Shown: one piece after another, positions 1 to 10,475 of the stretch
Layout: the number at the start of each line of letters is the position of its first letter
Numbering within the stretch: position 1 is the first letter of the stretch
NCBI RefSeq assembly: GCF_011386835.1
Contig: NC_088792.1
Location: forward strand, 39,546,882-39,610,881
Length of the DNA stretch: 64,000 nt
Source of the DNA: Chrysemys picta bellii
Taxonomy: Eukaryota > Chordata > Testudines > Emydidae
Direction: 5' to 3'
The notes under the pieces: generated by a model
The model's input: the letters and a program-made list of their open reading frames with translations, nothing else
Told to the model about the DNA's origin: nothing
The model's database searches: none
Translations under genes and position numbers: made by a program

Positions 1-842
1 TCTACCCAGTGCTTATCAGGGTTTGATGTTATCCAGTTGTTATGGGGTATTCAAACCGCACACTGGGCCGGAAGGGGTTACAGGACAGCACTGGGCCCAG
101 GTAGCCCTGCCCCTCCAGTCCTGCAGAGCATGCTCCAACTGGAGACAGGGTTGAAAAGGAAGCAACCCAGCTCAGAAGAGGGAAGGCAGGGGACGAAGAC
201 AGTCCTACTTGGAAGGCTCCTGACAAAGGCACCAGAGAAGTCTCCCTAAGGAAATAGGACTATATGCTGAGCCTGGTTGGGGCTGGCTGTTTGGTTTCTT
301 TTTGCATCATCTGGACCCAGAAGCTGAGAGAGGAAAGCGGCAGTAGGAAGTGACCAAGTGAGGGTAACTCAGAGGGCTCCCATATGAGGCCAAATGCTGT
401 TGAGCTTTCTAGGGCCCTGGGTCAGAGTCTGATGAAGTGAGTGGGCCCCGGGTCTTCTACTACTGATCCCCTCCACACACACACTCCTGGGTGGGTGCTG
501 CCCACTAGGTCACTCAGTCCACCAAGGACCCCATTAAACCAGTACATTAAGTTTGTGAGCTGACTAGCTTGATAACAGTGCTTAATGCTGATAAAGCTGA
601 TCCTCCCTCCTGCCATGGCATTTGAAAAGGAGATTTCTTAACCCGAGGTTTCTTCTTTCCCCAAATGATTTTGTTTATTTTATATTGCCATTGATCTAAG
701 AGATTTCCTGGGACTAAAACCAGGAGTGTTTGGTAAAGGAAATTAATTTAGGGGAAGATTCATTTTAATAGCCACAACTTTGTCTGATCATGAAATGTCA
801 TATTTTGACCTTATGTTCTTAAAACAGATTTGGAAAATTGAA
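1..842. other. Unassigned non-coding DNA
   Basis: Moderately GC-rich sequence with only short open frames in several frames, none with a recognisable domain. I see no repeat end, promoter or splice structure that I can support. Confidence 0.5.
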
Positions 843-1206
843 CAGCTATACTGGGTCAGACCAAAGGTCCATCTAGCTCAGCATCCTGTCTTCTGACAGT
901 GGCCAATACCAGGTGCCCCAGAGGCAATGAACAGAGCAGGTAATCATCAAGTGATCCATCCCCTGTCGCCCATTCCCAGCTTCTGGCAAACGGAGGATAG
1001 GGACACCATCCCTGCCCATCCTGGCTAATAGCCATTGATGGACCTATCCTCCATGAATTTATCTAGTTCTTTTTTGAACTCTGTTATAGTCTTGGCTTTC
1101 ACAACATCCTCTGGCAAAGAGCTCCACAGACTGACTGTGTGTTGTGTGAAAAAAATACTTCCTTTTGTTTCTTTTAAACCTGCTGCCTATTCATTTTATT
1201 TGGTTT
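843..1206 (-). mobile_element. CR1 LINE 3' end (truncated)
   Basis: Read on the minus strand this is the C-terminal end of CR1 ORF2 followed by the CR1 3' UTR. It shows the same order of words as the clearer copy at 6545-7260: the phrase 'ccatgaatttatctagttct' at its centre and 'actgggtcagaccaaagg' near its 3' end. The copy is 5'-truncated and broken by stops. The ORF2 part lies at about 1035-1206 and the UTR below it. Confidence 0.85.
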
Positions 1207-1990
1207 TCTTAATCAAAGCAGTATAATTAATATTACATCAACCTTGCTATCTTTCAGAAATGTGTATTCCCAAGTATCTTATTGAAGTAGTTGCCCATTT
1301 GTATTTTGTGTTTATCTTTTCTATCTTTCTATACACGAGAGTCCACACCTACATCCTGGAGTTCTTAGTTGTAATAGTTTTATTTTTAATCAGAACACTT
1401 TGCCAAAGCTGAAGATTTCCTCTTGCAATTCTAGTACTCTGTGAGCTGGATTTGGGGGAAGGGAATAAAAAACTCCTAACAAGAAGGAACTGTATCTCTA
1501 TGTTGCTTGGAATCTGGGGGACAAGGTTTTCTAACAATAAGCAAGGGATCCCCAGCTGCTTAGCTTGGATTATCCTTAAAGGACATATAGAGCTTTCTTA
1601 TTACAGATGCTTCTGATACCTTTTGAAACTTAAGATATTAATTCATTTGTGTATGTACATTTACCTGCTTTAACCTTATAAATAACGATTTCCTTTTTCT
1701 ATTTAATAAATCTTTAGATAGTTTATTATAGGACTAGCTACAAGCATTGTCTTAGGTGTGAGATCTAAAGTGCAATTGACCTAGGGTAAATGACTGGTCC
1801 TTTTGGACTGGGAGTAACCTGAATATTGCTGTGATTCTGGGTGTGACGGATCATCATCTGGGAGTGAGACAGACTGGAGTATCCCATGGGACTGTATGTG
1901 ACTCTATGTTAAGACTTATAATGCGTGGGGAATTTACCCTTGATAATTGGTTGGTGAAATCTAAGTATAGAACTCATATATAATCATTGT
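1207..1990. repeat. Probable LTR-like remnant, otherwise unassigned
   Basis: About 1590-1960 has the look of the 3' part of an LTR: an AATAAA-type signal near 1706, then a GT-rich stretch and a short word describing a TGTGA-type terminus. No matching second LTR, target duplication or coding remnant was found. The first 380 bases hold nothing I recognise. Confidence 0.3.
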
Positions 1991-2145
1991 TTGGAAAGCA
2001 TCCCATAGAGTACTTCTTAAAAAATCTGTTCAGCATTGTTTTCTTTAAAATATTGTTTAATTTCTTCTCTGATTGCTTGAACTCTTTTCTGGTCATATAG
2101 AAGTGGGATGTATAATCTTCATCTTTTTGTATCAGTTGTGTCTTC
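1991..2145 (-). mobile_element. Possible L1/Tx1-like ORF2 fragment interrupted by Harbinger
   Basis: Conceptual translation of the minus strand, with frame changes, gives a run resembling the linker between endonuclease and reverse transcriptase of L1-type ORF2 (a 'TLWDAF' word preceded by an acidic/lysine-rich helix). The sequence continues across the Harbinger insertion at 6319-6540. The match is short and decayed. It may be a separate copy from the better L1 fossil at 7262-8412. Confidence 0.35.
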
Positions 2146-2300
2146 TCAGGGTATGTCTACAGTATGAAATTAATTCGAAGTTATTTTATTCTAATTTCCA
2201 GAATCGAGTTCATACATTCGATGTTATGTGTCCCCACTAAAGCGCGTGAATTCGGCGGAGTGCGTCCACAGTACCGAGGCTAGCATTGAATGTCGGAGCG

Positions 2301-2326
2301 GTGCACTGTGGTAGCTATCCCACAGT
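2301..2326. promoter_or_regulatory. Subterminal palindromic block of Harbinger
   Basis: A near-palindrome around 'GTGGTAGCTATCCCAC', 152 bp in from the left terminus. The same block, in reverse complement, lies 151 bp in from the right terminus of the MITE at 57706-58644 (58471-58493, 21 of 23 bases alike). Such conserved subterminal blocks are candidate transposase or Myb-protein binding sites. The function is inferred. Confidence 0.45.
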
Positions 2327-2432
2327 TCCCGCAGTTTCTGCCGCCCATTGGAATTGTGGGTTACGCTCCCAATGCATGATGGGGCAAAAACACGGTGCAC
2401 TGCCTGTCTCCTGGTTTTCTCCTTCGAATATC

Positions 2433-2950
2433 CTCGGCCATCGTGAACAGAGCCGCACAGCTTCCACCGCTTTCTCCAGATTGTCTGTGCTGGGCTCCCG
2501 TGGAAGCTACAGAAGGCAACAATTCCCCGCTGTTTCTCGGCCATCGTGAACAGAGCCGCACAGCTTCCACCGCTTTCTCCAGATTGTCTGTGCTGGGCTC
2601 CCGTGGAAGCTACAGAAGGCAACAATTCCCCGCTGTTTCTCGGCCATCGTGAACAGAGCTGCACAGCTTCCGCCGCTTTCTCCAGATTGTCTGTGCTGGG
2701 CTCCCGTGGAAGCTACAGAAGGCAAAATTCCCTGCCGTTTCTCGGCCATTGTGAGCAGAGCCGCACAGCTTCTTCCACTTTTTCCATGTTGTCAGTCCTG
2801 GGCTCCTATGGAAGCTACAGAAGGCAACAATTCCCTGCTGTTTCTCACCCATCGTGAACAGAGCCGCACAGACAATCTGGAGAAAGCAGCAGAAGCTGTC
2901 CTGGGCTCCCGTGGAAGCTACAGAAGACAACCATTTACTGCCTTTTATCG
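2433..2950. repeat. 103-bp tandem repeat, about 5 copies
   Basis: Direct repeats begin with 'ctcggccatcgtgaac' or a variant at 2433, 2536, 2639, 2741, 2844 and 2947. The spacing is 102-103 bp. The first three units are nearly identical, while the last two have drifted and the fifth has a different central section. Overlapping short open frames run through it on both strands and are a by-product of the repeat. It sits between the left terminus and the transposase start, so it may be leader or promoter sequence of the transposase. Confidence 0.93.
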
Positions 2951-3025
2951 GCCATCTTGAACCGAACAGCTCATTTCGTGCCCCTTTTCAAGGATTACCT
3001 GTGCAGGCGCCATTGCGTGGCAAAC

Positions 3026-4303
3026 ATGGAGCCCACTCAGATCTCTGCTGCAGTTTTGACTATTGTAAATACCTCGCTCATTATCCAGCAGTATGTTCAG
3101 TACCTGCAAAACCGGGCGAGGAAGCGACGACAGTGCAATTACTATGCTGATAAGGAGATGGACACAGACGTTCATAGATGCACGGCATGTGGCGATTGGG
3201 AGATCATGGTGGCATTAGGCCAGGTTCATGCGGTGGAATGCCGATTTTGGGCCCGGAAAACAAGCAGAGATTGGTGAGATCGCATAGTGTTGCAGGTCTG
3301 GGATGATTCCCAGTGGCTGCGAAACTTTCGTATGCATAGGGCCACTTTCATGGAACTTTGTGACTTGCTGTCCCCTGCCCTGAAGCTCAAAGACACCAAA
3401 ATGAGAGCAGCCCTCACTGTTGAGAAGCGAGTGGCCATAGCACTGTGGAAGCTTGCAACACCTGACAGCTACTGGTCAGTCGGGAATCAGTTTGGAGTGG
3501 GCGAATATACTGTAGAGGCTGCTGTGCTGCAAGTAGCCAACGCAATTATTGACCAGCTGCTATCAAGGGTAGTGACTTTGGGAAATGTGCAGACCACTGT
3601 GGATGACTTCAATGCGCTGGGGTTCCCTAACTGCGGTGGGGTGATAGACGGAATGTATATCCCCATCTTGGCCCTGGCACACCGTGGTGGCCAATACATA
3701 AACCACAAGGGGTACTTTTCCATGGTGCTGCAAGCACTGGTGGATCACAAGGGACGTTTCACCGACATCAACATGGGATGGCTGGGAAAGGTGCATGACG
3801 CTCACATCTTCAGGAACTCTCGTCTGTTTGAACAGTTGCAGGAAGGGACTTACTTCCCAGACCAGAAAATTACTGTTGGGGATGTTGAAATGCCTATAAT
3901 TATCCTCGGGGACCCAGCCAACCCCTTAATGCCATGGCTCATGAAGCCGTACACAGGCACCCTGGACAGTAATAAGGAGCAGTTCAACTATAGGCTGAGC
4001 AAGTGCAGAATGGTGGTAGAATGTGCTTTTGGATGTTTGAAAGGGCGCTGGCACAGTTTACTGACTCTGTTAGATCTCAGCATAACCAATTTTCCAATTG
4101 TAATTGCTGCTTGTTGTGTGCTCCACACTATCTGTGAGAGTAAGGGGGAGACTTTTATGGCAGGGTGGGAGGTTGAGGCAACTCGCCTGGCTGCCAATTT
4201 TGCACAGCCAGACAACAGGGCGATTAGAAGAGTGCAGCAGGGCACGCTGCACATCAGAGAAGCTTTGAAAGCCAGTTTCATGACAGGCCAGGGTATGGTT
4301 TGA
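3026..4303 (+). pseudogene. PIF/Harbinger DDE transposase (HARBI1-like nuclease), one in-frame stop
   Basis: Catalyses cut-and-paste transposition by a DDE nuclease fold. From the ATG at 3026 the frame has 426 codons, and codon 84 (3275-3277) is TGA in an otherwise continuous frame. The same frame resumes and has an ATG at 3287, giving a 338-residue uninterrupted protein. In that numbering an HTH region lies around 43-85. The catalytic acidic residues are D121 in GGVIDG, D171 in GKVHDAHIF and E245 in MVVECAFG, so the triad is present. The upstream segment (MEPTQ...) is rich in basic residues before the stop and resembles the N-terminal arm of the family. A polyadenylation signal AATAAA lies at 4358, 55 bases past the stop. 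A 338-residue product from 3287 would keep the whole nuclease but lose the N-terminal arm, so activity is doubtful. The family call is firm; the start choice rests on frame continuity. Confidence 0.92.
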
Positions 4304-4357
4304 CAGTTGTTTGTTTGTTTCTCTTGAAGTTACCTGCACCCTATATATATGAAAGGA

Positions 4358-4363
4358 AATAAA
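4358..4363 (+). terminator. Polyadenylation signal of the transposase gene
   Basis: AATAAA 55 bases after the transposase stop codon, followed by T-rich sequence. The position is as expected for a short 3' UTR. Confidence 0.6.
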
Positions 4364-4552
4364 GTCAAAATTGTTTAAAAACTGTTTATAATTTAATACA
4401 CAACGCATTGAGAGAAATTAGAAGGTAGACTTGGGGGGGGGGGTTGGATTAGGGGGATGGAGGAGGGAAGGACAAGTCCAGAAACCAAATAAAAAGTTCG
4501 CATATGCCAGCTTTCTGGTGCTTGGGCGATCCTCTGGGGTTGAGTGTGTGGG

Positions 4553-6011
4553 TCACCGTAGCCTCTCCCCTCGTGTTCTTGGGCGTCTGGGTGAGGAGGC
4601 TATGGAACTTGGGGAGGAAGGAGTTTGATTATACAGGAGCTGCAGCGGAAGTCTGTGGTCTTGCTGACTTTCCCGCATTAGATCCACCATACAGCGGAGA
4701 ATGTCAGTTTGCTCTCCCATGAGCTTGACCATAGCGTCCTGCCTGCTCTCATCGCGCGCCTCCCTCCTCTCTTCGTGTTCCTGCAATGCTTTATGGGACT
4801 CCACAATTGTTTGCCTCCATGCATTCAGCTGGGCCCTATCAGTGCAGGAGGACTGCATGAGCTCAGTGAACATGTCGTCCCGAGTTTGTTTTTTCCGCCT
4901 TCTAATCTGGACCAGCCTCTGGGATGGAGTAGATAGGGGCTGTGTTGAAACATTTGCACCTGCGGGAGGAGAAAAAGGGAGGATAGTATTTTAAAAAATA
5001 CATTGCAGAGAACAAAGGGGGCACTTTGGTATGAGTAAGCCATCACACACGGCCGGGCAATAGAATTCATCTTACAGGCAGCCCCTAGGGGCAGGCGGGG
5101 TTCTGGTTCTTCTACATTCATTTCAATGCTTTCAAACTGCTGGGCCCCCTTTCCCACAGCAAGCAATGCCTGGTGGGTTTGCCATATAAAAGGAGGGTCT
5201 GCGGGCTCTCTGGGATGATCACTGCACACAACAACCCTCCCTCCCTTGCCCCCAACTATGTGACTCTGAGCAGGCTCAGAGCAGGGATGAGCTGAGCCAT
5301 TTACTCTAAACGTGAACAACCCAGCACGGCTGGGATCCCCCCACCTCGCCCCCCACCACATGGCTCCGATCAGGCTCTCACTCACCAGAAGTACCTTTTC
5401 CAGGGTCATGGAACAGGAGCCCGCCTTGGGAGTGAGGGGAGGCTATTGGATCCAGCGTTAAGATTAGTTCCTAGCTAGGGGGGGAAAATGGATTCCCCAC
5501 TTGCCGCCTGTGCACTCTCTTCCTCCTCCTCCTCCTTCTCCTCCTCTTCATCCTCCAATGTCTCTTCCTCCTCACTCCGTGCAACTCTCCCCTTGCAGGG
5601 GTCCACAGACAGTGGTGGGGTAGTGATGGCATCACCCCCCATAATTGCATGGAGCTCACGATAAAAGCGGAATGTATGGGGCTGTGACCCAGAGCGCCCG
5701 TTTGCCTCCCTGGCTTTTTGGTATGCTTGCCTGAGCGCCTTGATTTTTGTATGACACTGCTCTGTGTCCCTGGAGTAGCCTCTTTCCATCATGGCCCTGG
5801 AGACTTTAGTGTAGGTATGTGCGTTCCTTTTTTTGGAACGTAGTTCTGCCATAACAGACTCATCTCCCCAGCATGTGATGAGATCCAGTACCTCCCGTTC
5901 AGACCATGCTGGAGCTCGTCTGCGAATCTGGGACTGCGTGATCGCCTGTGATGGTGGACTGTGCTGATGGTCACCTGTGCTGCTGGTGACCAAACAGGAA
6001 ATGAAATTCAA
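4553..6011 (-). pseudogene. Harbinger Myb/SANT-like DNA-binding partner gene, two exons
   Basis: Accessory gene of Harbinger elements. In known members the Myb-like protein brings the transposase to the nucleus and to the transposon ends. Exon 1 runs from the ATG at 6011 to about 5386. Residues about 28-115 form a trihelix Myb/SANT-like domain (AWSEREVLDLI...AYQKAREANG...FYRELHAI), followed by a run of Glu residues. A consensus donor (exon then gtgagtgag) lies at 5385 downward. A pyrimidine tract and cag acceptor lie at 4960, so the intron is about 426 bp, phase 1. Exon 2 (4959-4553) encodes a basic RRRKKQTRDD patch and a long charged helix (about 106 residues). Two lesions lie near the end of exon 1: a stop at 5475-5477 produced by a one-base shift around the G run 5478-5484, and a second stop (5471-5473) in the frame that leads into exon 2. 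Both the splice sites and exon 2 look intact. Confidence 0.85.
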
Positions 6012-6318
6012 AAGTTCCTGGGGCTTTTGCTGCCCACCTGGCTAGTGCATTGGAGTTGAGAGTGTTGACCAGAGCAGTCACAAGGGAGCATCCTGGGATA
6101 GCTCCCGGAGGCCAATAACATCAAATTGTGTCCACAATACCTTTAACCCGGGATTGCGATCTTGATTTAAGCGCTACTCCACTTGCCAAGGTGGAGTACA
6201 GAAATCAAATTGAAGAGCCCTTTAAATTGAAAAAAAAATGGTCATGTGGACGGAATCTTTTTTTTTCTAAATAACTTGGCTAATTCCGAAATAACAGGCT
6301 AGTGTAGACCAGGCCTCA

Positions 6319-6544
6319 GTTTCTAATAAGAGGCCCAATTGATGCATGCTCTGACAAGGAGATAGTGCTGTGCTTTTTGTAGTTGGGAAGATGAAATAGA
6401 ATATAGAGGTGAATTGCTTGGTGAGCCTTCAATTTTGCTCACTGACTGCTCATTCCAAGAATAACATGGGATGGTACGTAGCCGTATGAAAAAAGTGCTA
6501 GAGCTGACAATTAATGAAAAATTGTTTGTCTAAGTGAAATTTAC
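6319..6544 (-). mobile_element. Possible L1/Tx1-like ORF2 fragment, continuation of 1991-2145
   Basis: Sequence immediately right of the Harbinger TSD. On the minus strand it appears to lead into the segment at 1991-2145 once the Harbinger insertion is removed. The coding resemblance is weak here. Confidence 0.3.
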
Positions 6545-7260
6545 ATCAGAACATAAGAATGGCCATACTGGGTTGGACCAAAGTATCCATCCAGCCCAGT
6601 ATCCTGTCTACCGACAGTGGCCAATGCCAGGTGCCCCAGAGGGAGTGAACCTAACAGGTAATGATCAAGTGATCTCTCTCCTGCCATCCATCTCTACCCT
6701 CTGACAAACAGATGCTAGGGACACCATTCCTTACCCATCCTGGCTAATAGCCATTAATGGACTTAACCTCCATGAATTTATCTAGTTCTCTTTTAAACTG
6801 TGTTATAGTCCTAGCCTTCACAACCTCCTCAGGCAAGGAGTTCCACAGGTTGACTGTGCGCTGTGTGAAGAAGAACTTCCTTTTATTTGTTTTAAACCTG
6901 CTGCCCATTAATTTCATTTGGTAGCCCCTAGTTCTTATACTATGGGAACAAATAAATAACTTTTCCTTATTCACTTTCTTCACACCACTCATGATTTTAT
7001 ATACCTCTATCATATCCCCCCTTAGTCTCCTCTTTTCCAAGCTGAAAAGTCCTAGACTCTTTAATCTCTTCTCATATGGGACCCGTTCCAAACCCCTAAT
7101 CATTTTAGTTGCCCTTTTCTGAACTTTTTCTAATGCCAGTATATCTTTTTTGAGATGAGGAGACCACATCTATACACAGTATTCAAGATGTGGGCATGCC
7201 ATGGATTTATATAAGGGCAATAAGATATTCTCCGTCTTATTCTCTATCCCTTATGTTTAC
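6545..7260 (-). mobile_element. CR1 LINE, ORF2 C-terminus and 3' UTR
   Basis: The minus strand encodes about 141 continuous residues (7169-6744) of the CR1 ORF2 C-terminus, with the family words [35 protein letters not shown] and WNSLPEEVV. Upstream, up to about 7260, a further stretch (LYKS...PHLEYC) is in frame apart from a stop just before MWSPHL. This region follows the RT core in CR1. The 3' UTR runs down to 6545. The element is 5'-truncated, as is usual for LINEs, and no protein activity is expected. Confidence 0.93.
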
Positions 7261-7261
7261 A

Positions 7262-8412
7262 TTTATTGAATTAGGGAAGTAGTTATTTTGAAAACCAGTC
7301 TGAGATAGTATTGAGTCCTTTAGATATCCAGCCACTCGGTAGCTGGTAAGAATTTTACTACTCCAGTCTTTGAGTAGGAAAGGCAGTATATGATAATCAT
7401 TTTTTAAAATCTTATGTAAAGTTTCTAGTGATTTATTAATGGCTGGATTTAAACTGGCAATAATAATTCTAATGTTATGCAGCTAGATGGTGTGAATAAC
7501 TTATAAAGATATGATATATTCTTCAGTGGACTGCCAGGCTGGGACATTATGGAATACTGTTGCCATTATTGTTCACAGAGACATTGCATAATTGTATAAT
7601 TTCAAATTCAGCCTTCTTTTTCTTTTGATAATAGCATATGGAACAGGTGTATTCTAGGCTATTAATTCTTCCATAGAAATTGCTGTATGGCTTTATCTAG
7701 TAGTTTCTATGGCAGATTGAGAAATAAATGGGTAAGACTTGAAACGGGTGGAGGAGGCTGTTCATTTTAATTATGTGGATATATCCCTACAATGAAAGGA
7801 GGAACTCTTGCCATTCGGTGAGGTCTGCCTGTATTTTTTTGGAGTACAAGGGGTAGGTTTTTGGAGGATAGTATAGAGAGATGAATAGGAATTTCTACAC
7901 CTAAATATCTAAATCCACTGGATGCCCATTTTAGCTGAAAGTCTTGAGTAGAACACTTTTTTTTTAAACCTTGGCCAACAGGGCTTGCTTCTGAGTTATG
8001 TAGATTTATTTTGAGTACAGAAATATGGCAATTGTGCTTGAGTAGATCATGAGTTATGGAAGAGATGTGCAGGGCAGTTTTGTGTCTATTAAGTCATCAT
8101 CAAATAAACATTATGTTGCTAAGGGCTGATTTTAATTCCTAAAATATTGGCAACTCTGTGCATATTATTGTTGCCAAAGACTCAATGGCCATTGAGCACA
8201 GGAGAGGAAACATCAGGTATTCCTGTCCAGAATCTTATCTGAGATTAATGGCTGTCCCTGAGTTATAGGGATATCCTATTCCTGTATCCAGGAAATAAAT
8301 AGTGGACCACAATTTAAAAGGTCCAGTGTATGTGAGAGAATATCACAATAGACTCTCATGAATGCTTTCACAGAGTCTAAATTGAGGAACAGTGCCTCCT
8401 TTTTGTTTCATT
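7262..8412 (-). mobile_element. Decayed L1/Tx1-like LINE reverse transcriptase
   Basis: The minus strand, read through several stops and shifts, follows the order of L1/Tx1-type RT. First comes a 'DSVKAF.RV' word (the LDAEKAFD.V block), then 'GPLFISWIQ'. Next is FDDDLI at 8088-8105, where the FADD active-site box belongs. Then follow 'GIQWI' (thumb, GI.WI..YLG) and 'IKMNSLL' (NTIKMNILPRL block). About 1.1 kb remains and many stops are present, so this is an old copy. Its 3' end abuts the CR1 copy. Confidence 0.7.
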
Positions 8413-8424
8413 GCAAAATATATA

Positions 8425-8587
8425 GGGCCAGATTCACTGGAACCCTCTGGTTGCTTTGCTTTTCACTTTTCCAGCAACACAAAGCAGCAATAAACCTAGT
8501 TTAACTGGCCCGTTAAACCAGGTTTATAGCTGCTTTGCATCACTGGAGCAGTACAAAGCAGCTAGAGTACACGTGTGAATCTGGCCC
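8425..8587. mobile_element. Short palindromic MITE-like element
   Basis: Perfect 13-bp inverted termini GGGCCAGATTCAC (8425-8437) and GTGAATCTGGCCC (8575-8587) enclose 137 bp. That interior itself contains a smaller inverted pair around 'tttaactggcccgttaaacc'. No direct target duplication is visible, so the superfamily is not assigned. Confidence 0.6.
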
Positions 8588-9640
8588 AACATGTTTAGTA
8601 GTCTCCTGATGTTGCTGGCAGCAACGTGACTGTTATGAATGAACCCAGAGTGAACTGTATGAATTATATTAGGTAATATTAGTGTTAGAGTGTTGGCACA
8701 AAAAAATTTCTAAGTTTTATTCTCTGAGTGGATGGCTAATAATCCTCACTTATGGGCTGTTTTTTGCATTTGTTGCGCTTGGAAGTGAAAGGAGGGTTGG
8801 AAGGAATAAATATAGAGGCACAGAAACACCGTGGGACTAAAACAGAGCTGTATTGCTGTAGCACTGATACAGTCACTTACAGTAACCTCTCCTGGTGATT
8901 TCCTCCCTTCCCTGGGCAGGACTCTCCTTTCTGTACAGAGCTCTTGCCAACCTCTATTGCCCTTGGACTCCCTTTAGACTGGGTTTCTCTGATTGTCCCA
9001 CAGTTTACTCAAAAAAGGGGAAGTCCCCGAGATGTGCTGATGGGCCAGGCATCTCCAATGCCCACACTTGTCCATGTGTCTAACTCTCTATTTTATTCCC
9101 GGGTCAGCTTTCCTGTCCCCTTCCACTATCGGCCTCCCCAGAATGGCACTGCTGGGCTTCCAAACAGGAGCCACACTGAACAGCTCCCCCACTGGTCAAG
9201 TTAGGAACTCATTCTCCCATTTGAACTTCTTCCCCTTGGACAAAACAGTCCATTGACCATTGCATGAAACATTCACCAATACTGAACATACCTGTTCATC
9301 CTCCTATGGCCCCACACAGTTACCAGAGATCACAGGCATTCTGAAGTTGTGAGTGGGTTAGAGATGCAGAGTGGAAGGCCACACTCATTCATCATGGGGA
9401 CAGTTAGTTATTTCAGGCAGCCCCTTCATGGAGGAGAAAAATACTTTTTTTTAACTTCACATTTTTCTTACAAAAATGCTTGGTCTGGGCTTGTGACTGA
9501 GTACAGTGAAAATGACTTCCTTACTGCTACGGACACAGGCCAGCTACTATGTTCATACTGCTGGACTTCTTTGACTCTTTTGTTAACTTATCATAGCTGG
9601 AGATGACCTAGCACTAGAGCATCTCTAATCATTCCTCTCT
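8588..9640. other. Unassigned non-coding DNA
   Basis: Short open frames at 8944-9204 and 9349-9606 have no recognisable domain. From about 9540 the sequence may already be the upstream part of the L2-like fossil, but I could not match it. Confidence 0.4.
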
Positions 9641-10475
9641 ACCAGAGCTCAGTGAGATGGGTAACTACCATTCCTCCTCTTTAACGGCCCTCCCCTGTGA
9701 GGTCCTGCAGGGATTCATATTATTCCTTTTCCTCTTCAGTAGCTACCTGAGATCACTGGGAGTGTTAGTGAACTTCCGTAGGCTCACACACTGCAATCAA
9801 CTATACAGCTCATTCACCATTGATGTAGCTACTACCACTCCTAAAATGCCAGAATACCTACAAGGGATCAGCATTTGGATGAAGTTCAGCTACTCCAAGC
9901 AGAACTGATGCAGATTGGAAGGAAGAAACACTGTAGAACTAGCTGGGACTTTGCCCAATCTCCCACTGAAGGGGGAGAGCCACATTAGTCAAAGCACCTG
10001 GGATCCTGCTTGACTCCTCACCAAGCTTGGATGACCAGGTGGTACTAATATGCCTTCTTTCATCTCCAGTTGCCAGGAAACGTTGCCCCTACCTTTTGAG
10101 ATGAGGACCTGGCCACAGTGATCCATTCCTTTGCCACCTCCAGCCTGGTTTACAGTATCAGAAGCTGAACGTGAAGATGGAACAGCATGTTGCTGCCCCT
10201 CCCCTCCATAGTTTGTCACCATGAGCACATCAGGCCTATGCTCAGGTCCCTCCACTGGCTCTCAGACAGCTTCTGATGACAGTTTAAAGCCTTGGTCCTG
10301 ATCTTCAAAATAATCAATGGATCAAGCTCCAGATAAATTAAAGACTGAATTTTGATCTATTCACCATCAAGACAGCTCTGGGTCAATGCAGGCCACGAAA
10401 CACAGGATGAAGCTCACAAAAGCTGGGGCCAAAGCATTCTCTGTTGAAGGAATCCAGCTGTGGGGAACAAATATT
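9640..10475 (+). mobile_element. L2-like LINE reverse transcriptase fossil
   Basis: The plus-strand conceptual translation keeps the order of an L2/CR1-clade RT. 'EVLQGFIL..LFS.YLRSLG' matches the VPQGS.LGP.LFS.Y box; 'HCNQLYSSF' sits where YADDTQLY belongs (9795-9825), with the catalytic DD lost. Then come 'ISIWMKFSYSKQN' (WM..N.LKLN), 'PGILLDSSPSLDDQV', 'LHWLSDSF' (LHWLPV), 'FKALVLIFKIING' and finally 'KAGAKAFSVEGIQLWG' near 10410-10460. Stops and shifts are frequent. The 83-codon open frame 9657-9908 is the largest intact piece. Confidence 0.75.

Larger units (their letters stand above)
2149..6315 (+). mobile_element. PIF/Harbinger DNA transposon, near-complete, two genes
   Basis: A 4167-bp element bounded by 3-bp TCA target duplications (2146-2148 and 6316-6318). 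Its imperfect terminal inverted repeats are GGGTATGTCTACA at the left and GGCCTGGTCTACA at the right end (reverse complement). The context C-TNA-G and TIRs starting with G are typical of PIF/Harbinger. Inside are a plus-strand DDE transposase (3026-4303) and a convergent minus-strand two-exon Myb/SANT-like gene (4553-6011), the standard autonomous gene pair. A 103-bp tandem array (2433-2950) lies in the left arm. Both genes carry few lesions, so the copy is fairly young, but as read neither encodes an intact protein. It lies inside older LINE sequence. Confidence 0.93.

Noticed and set aside
2224..2960. Six overlapping open frames of 70-146 codons on both strands
   Set aside because: They are generated by the 103-bp tandem repeat, whose unit is close to a multiple of three and free of stops in several frames.
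2146..6319. A 5-bp CTCAG target duplication
   Set aside because: The apparent CTCAG comes from a 3-bp TCA duplication in a C-TNA-G target plus TIRs that start with G and end with C, the usual PIF arrangement.
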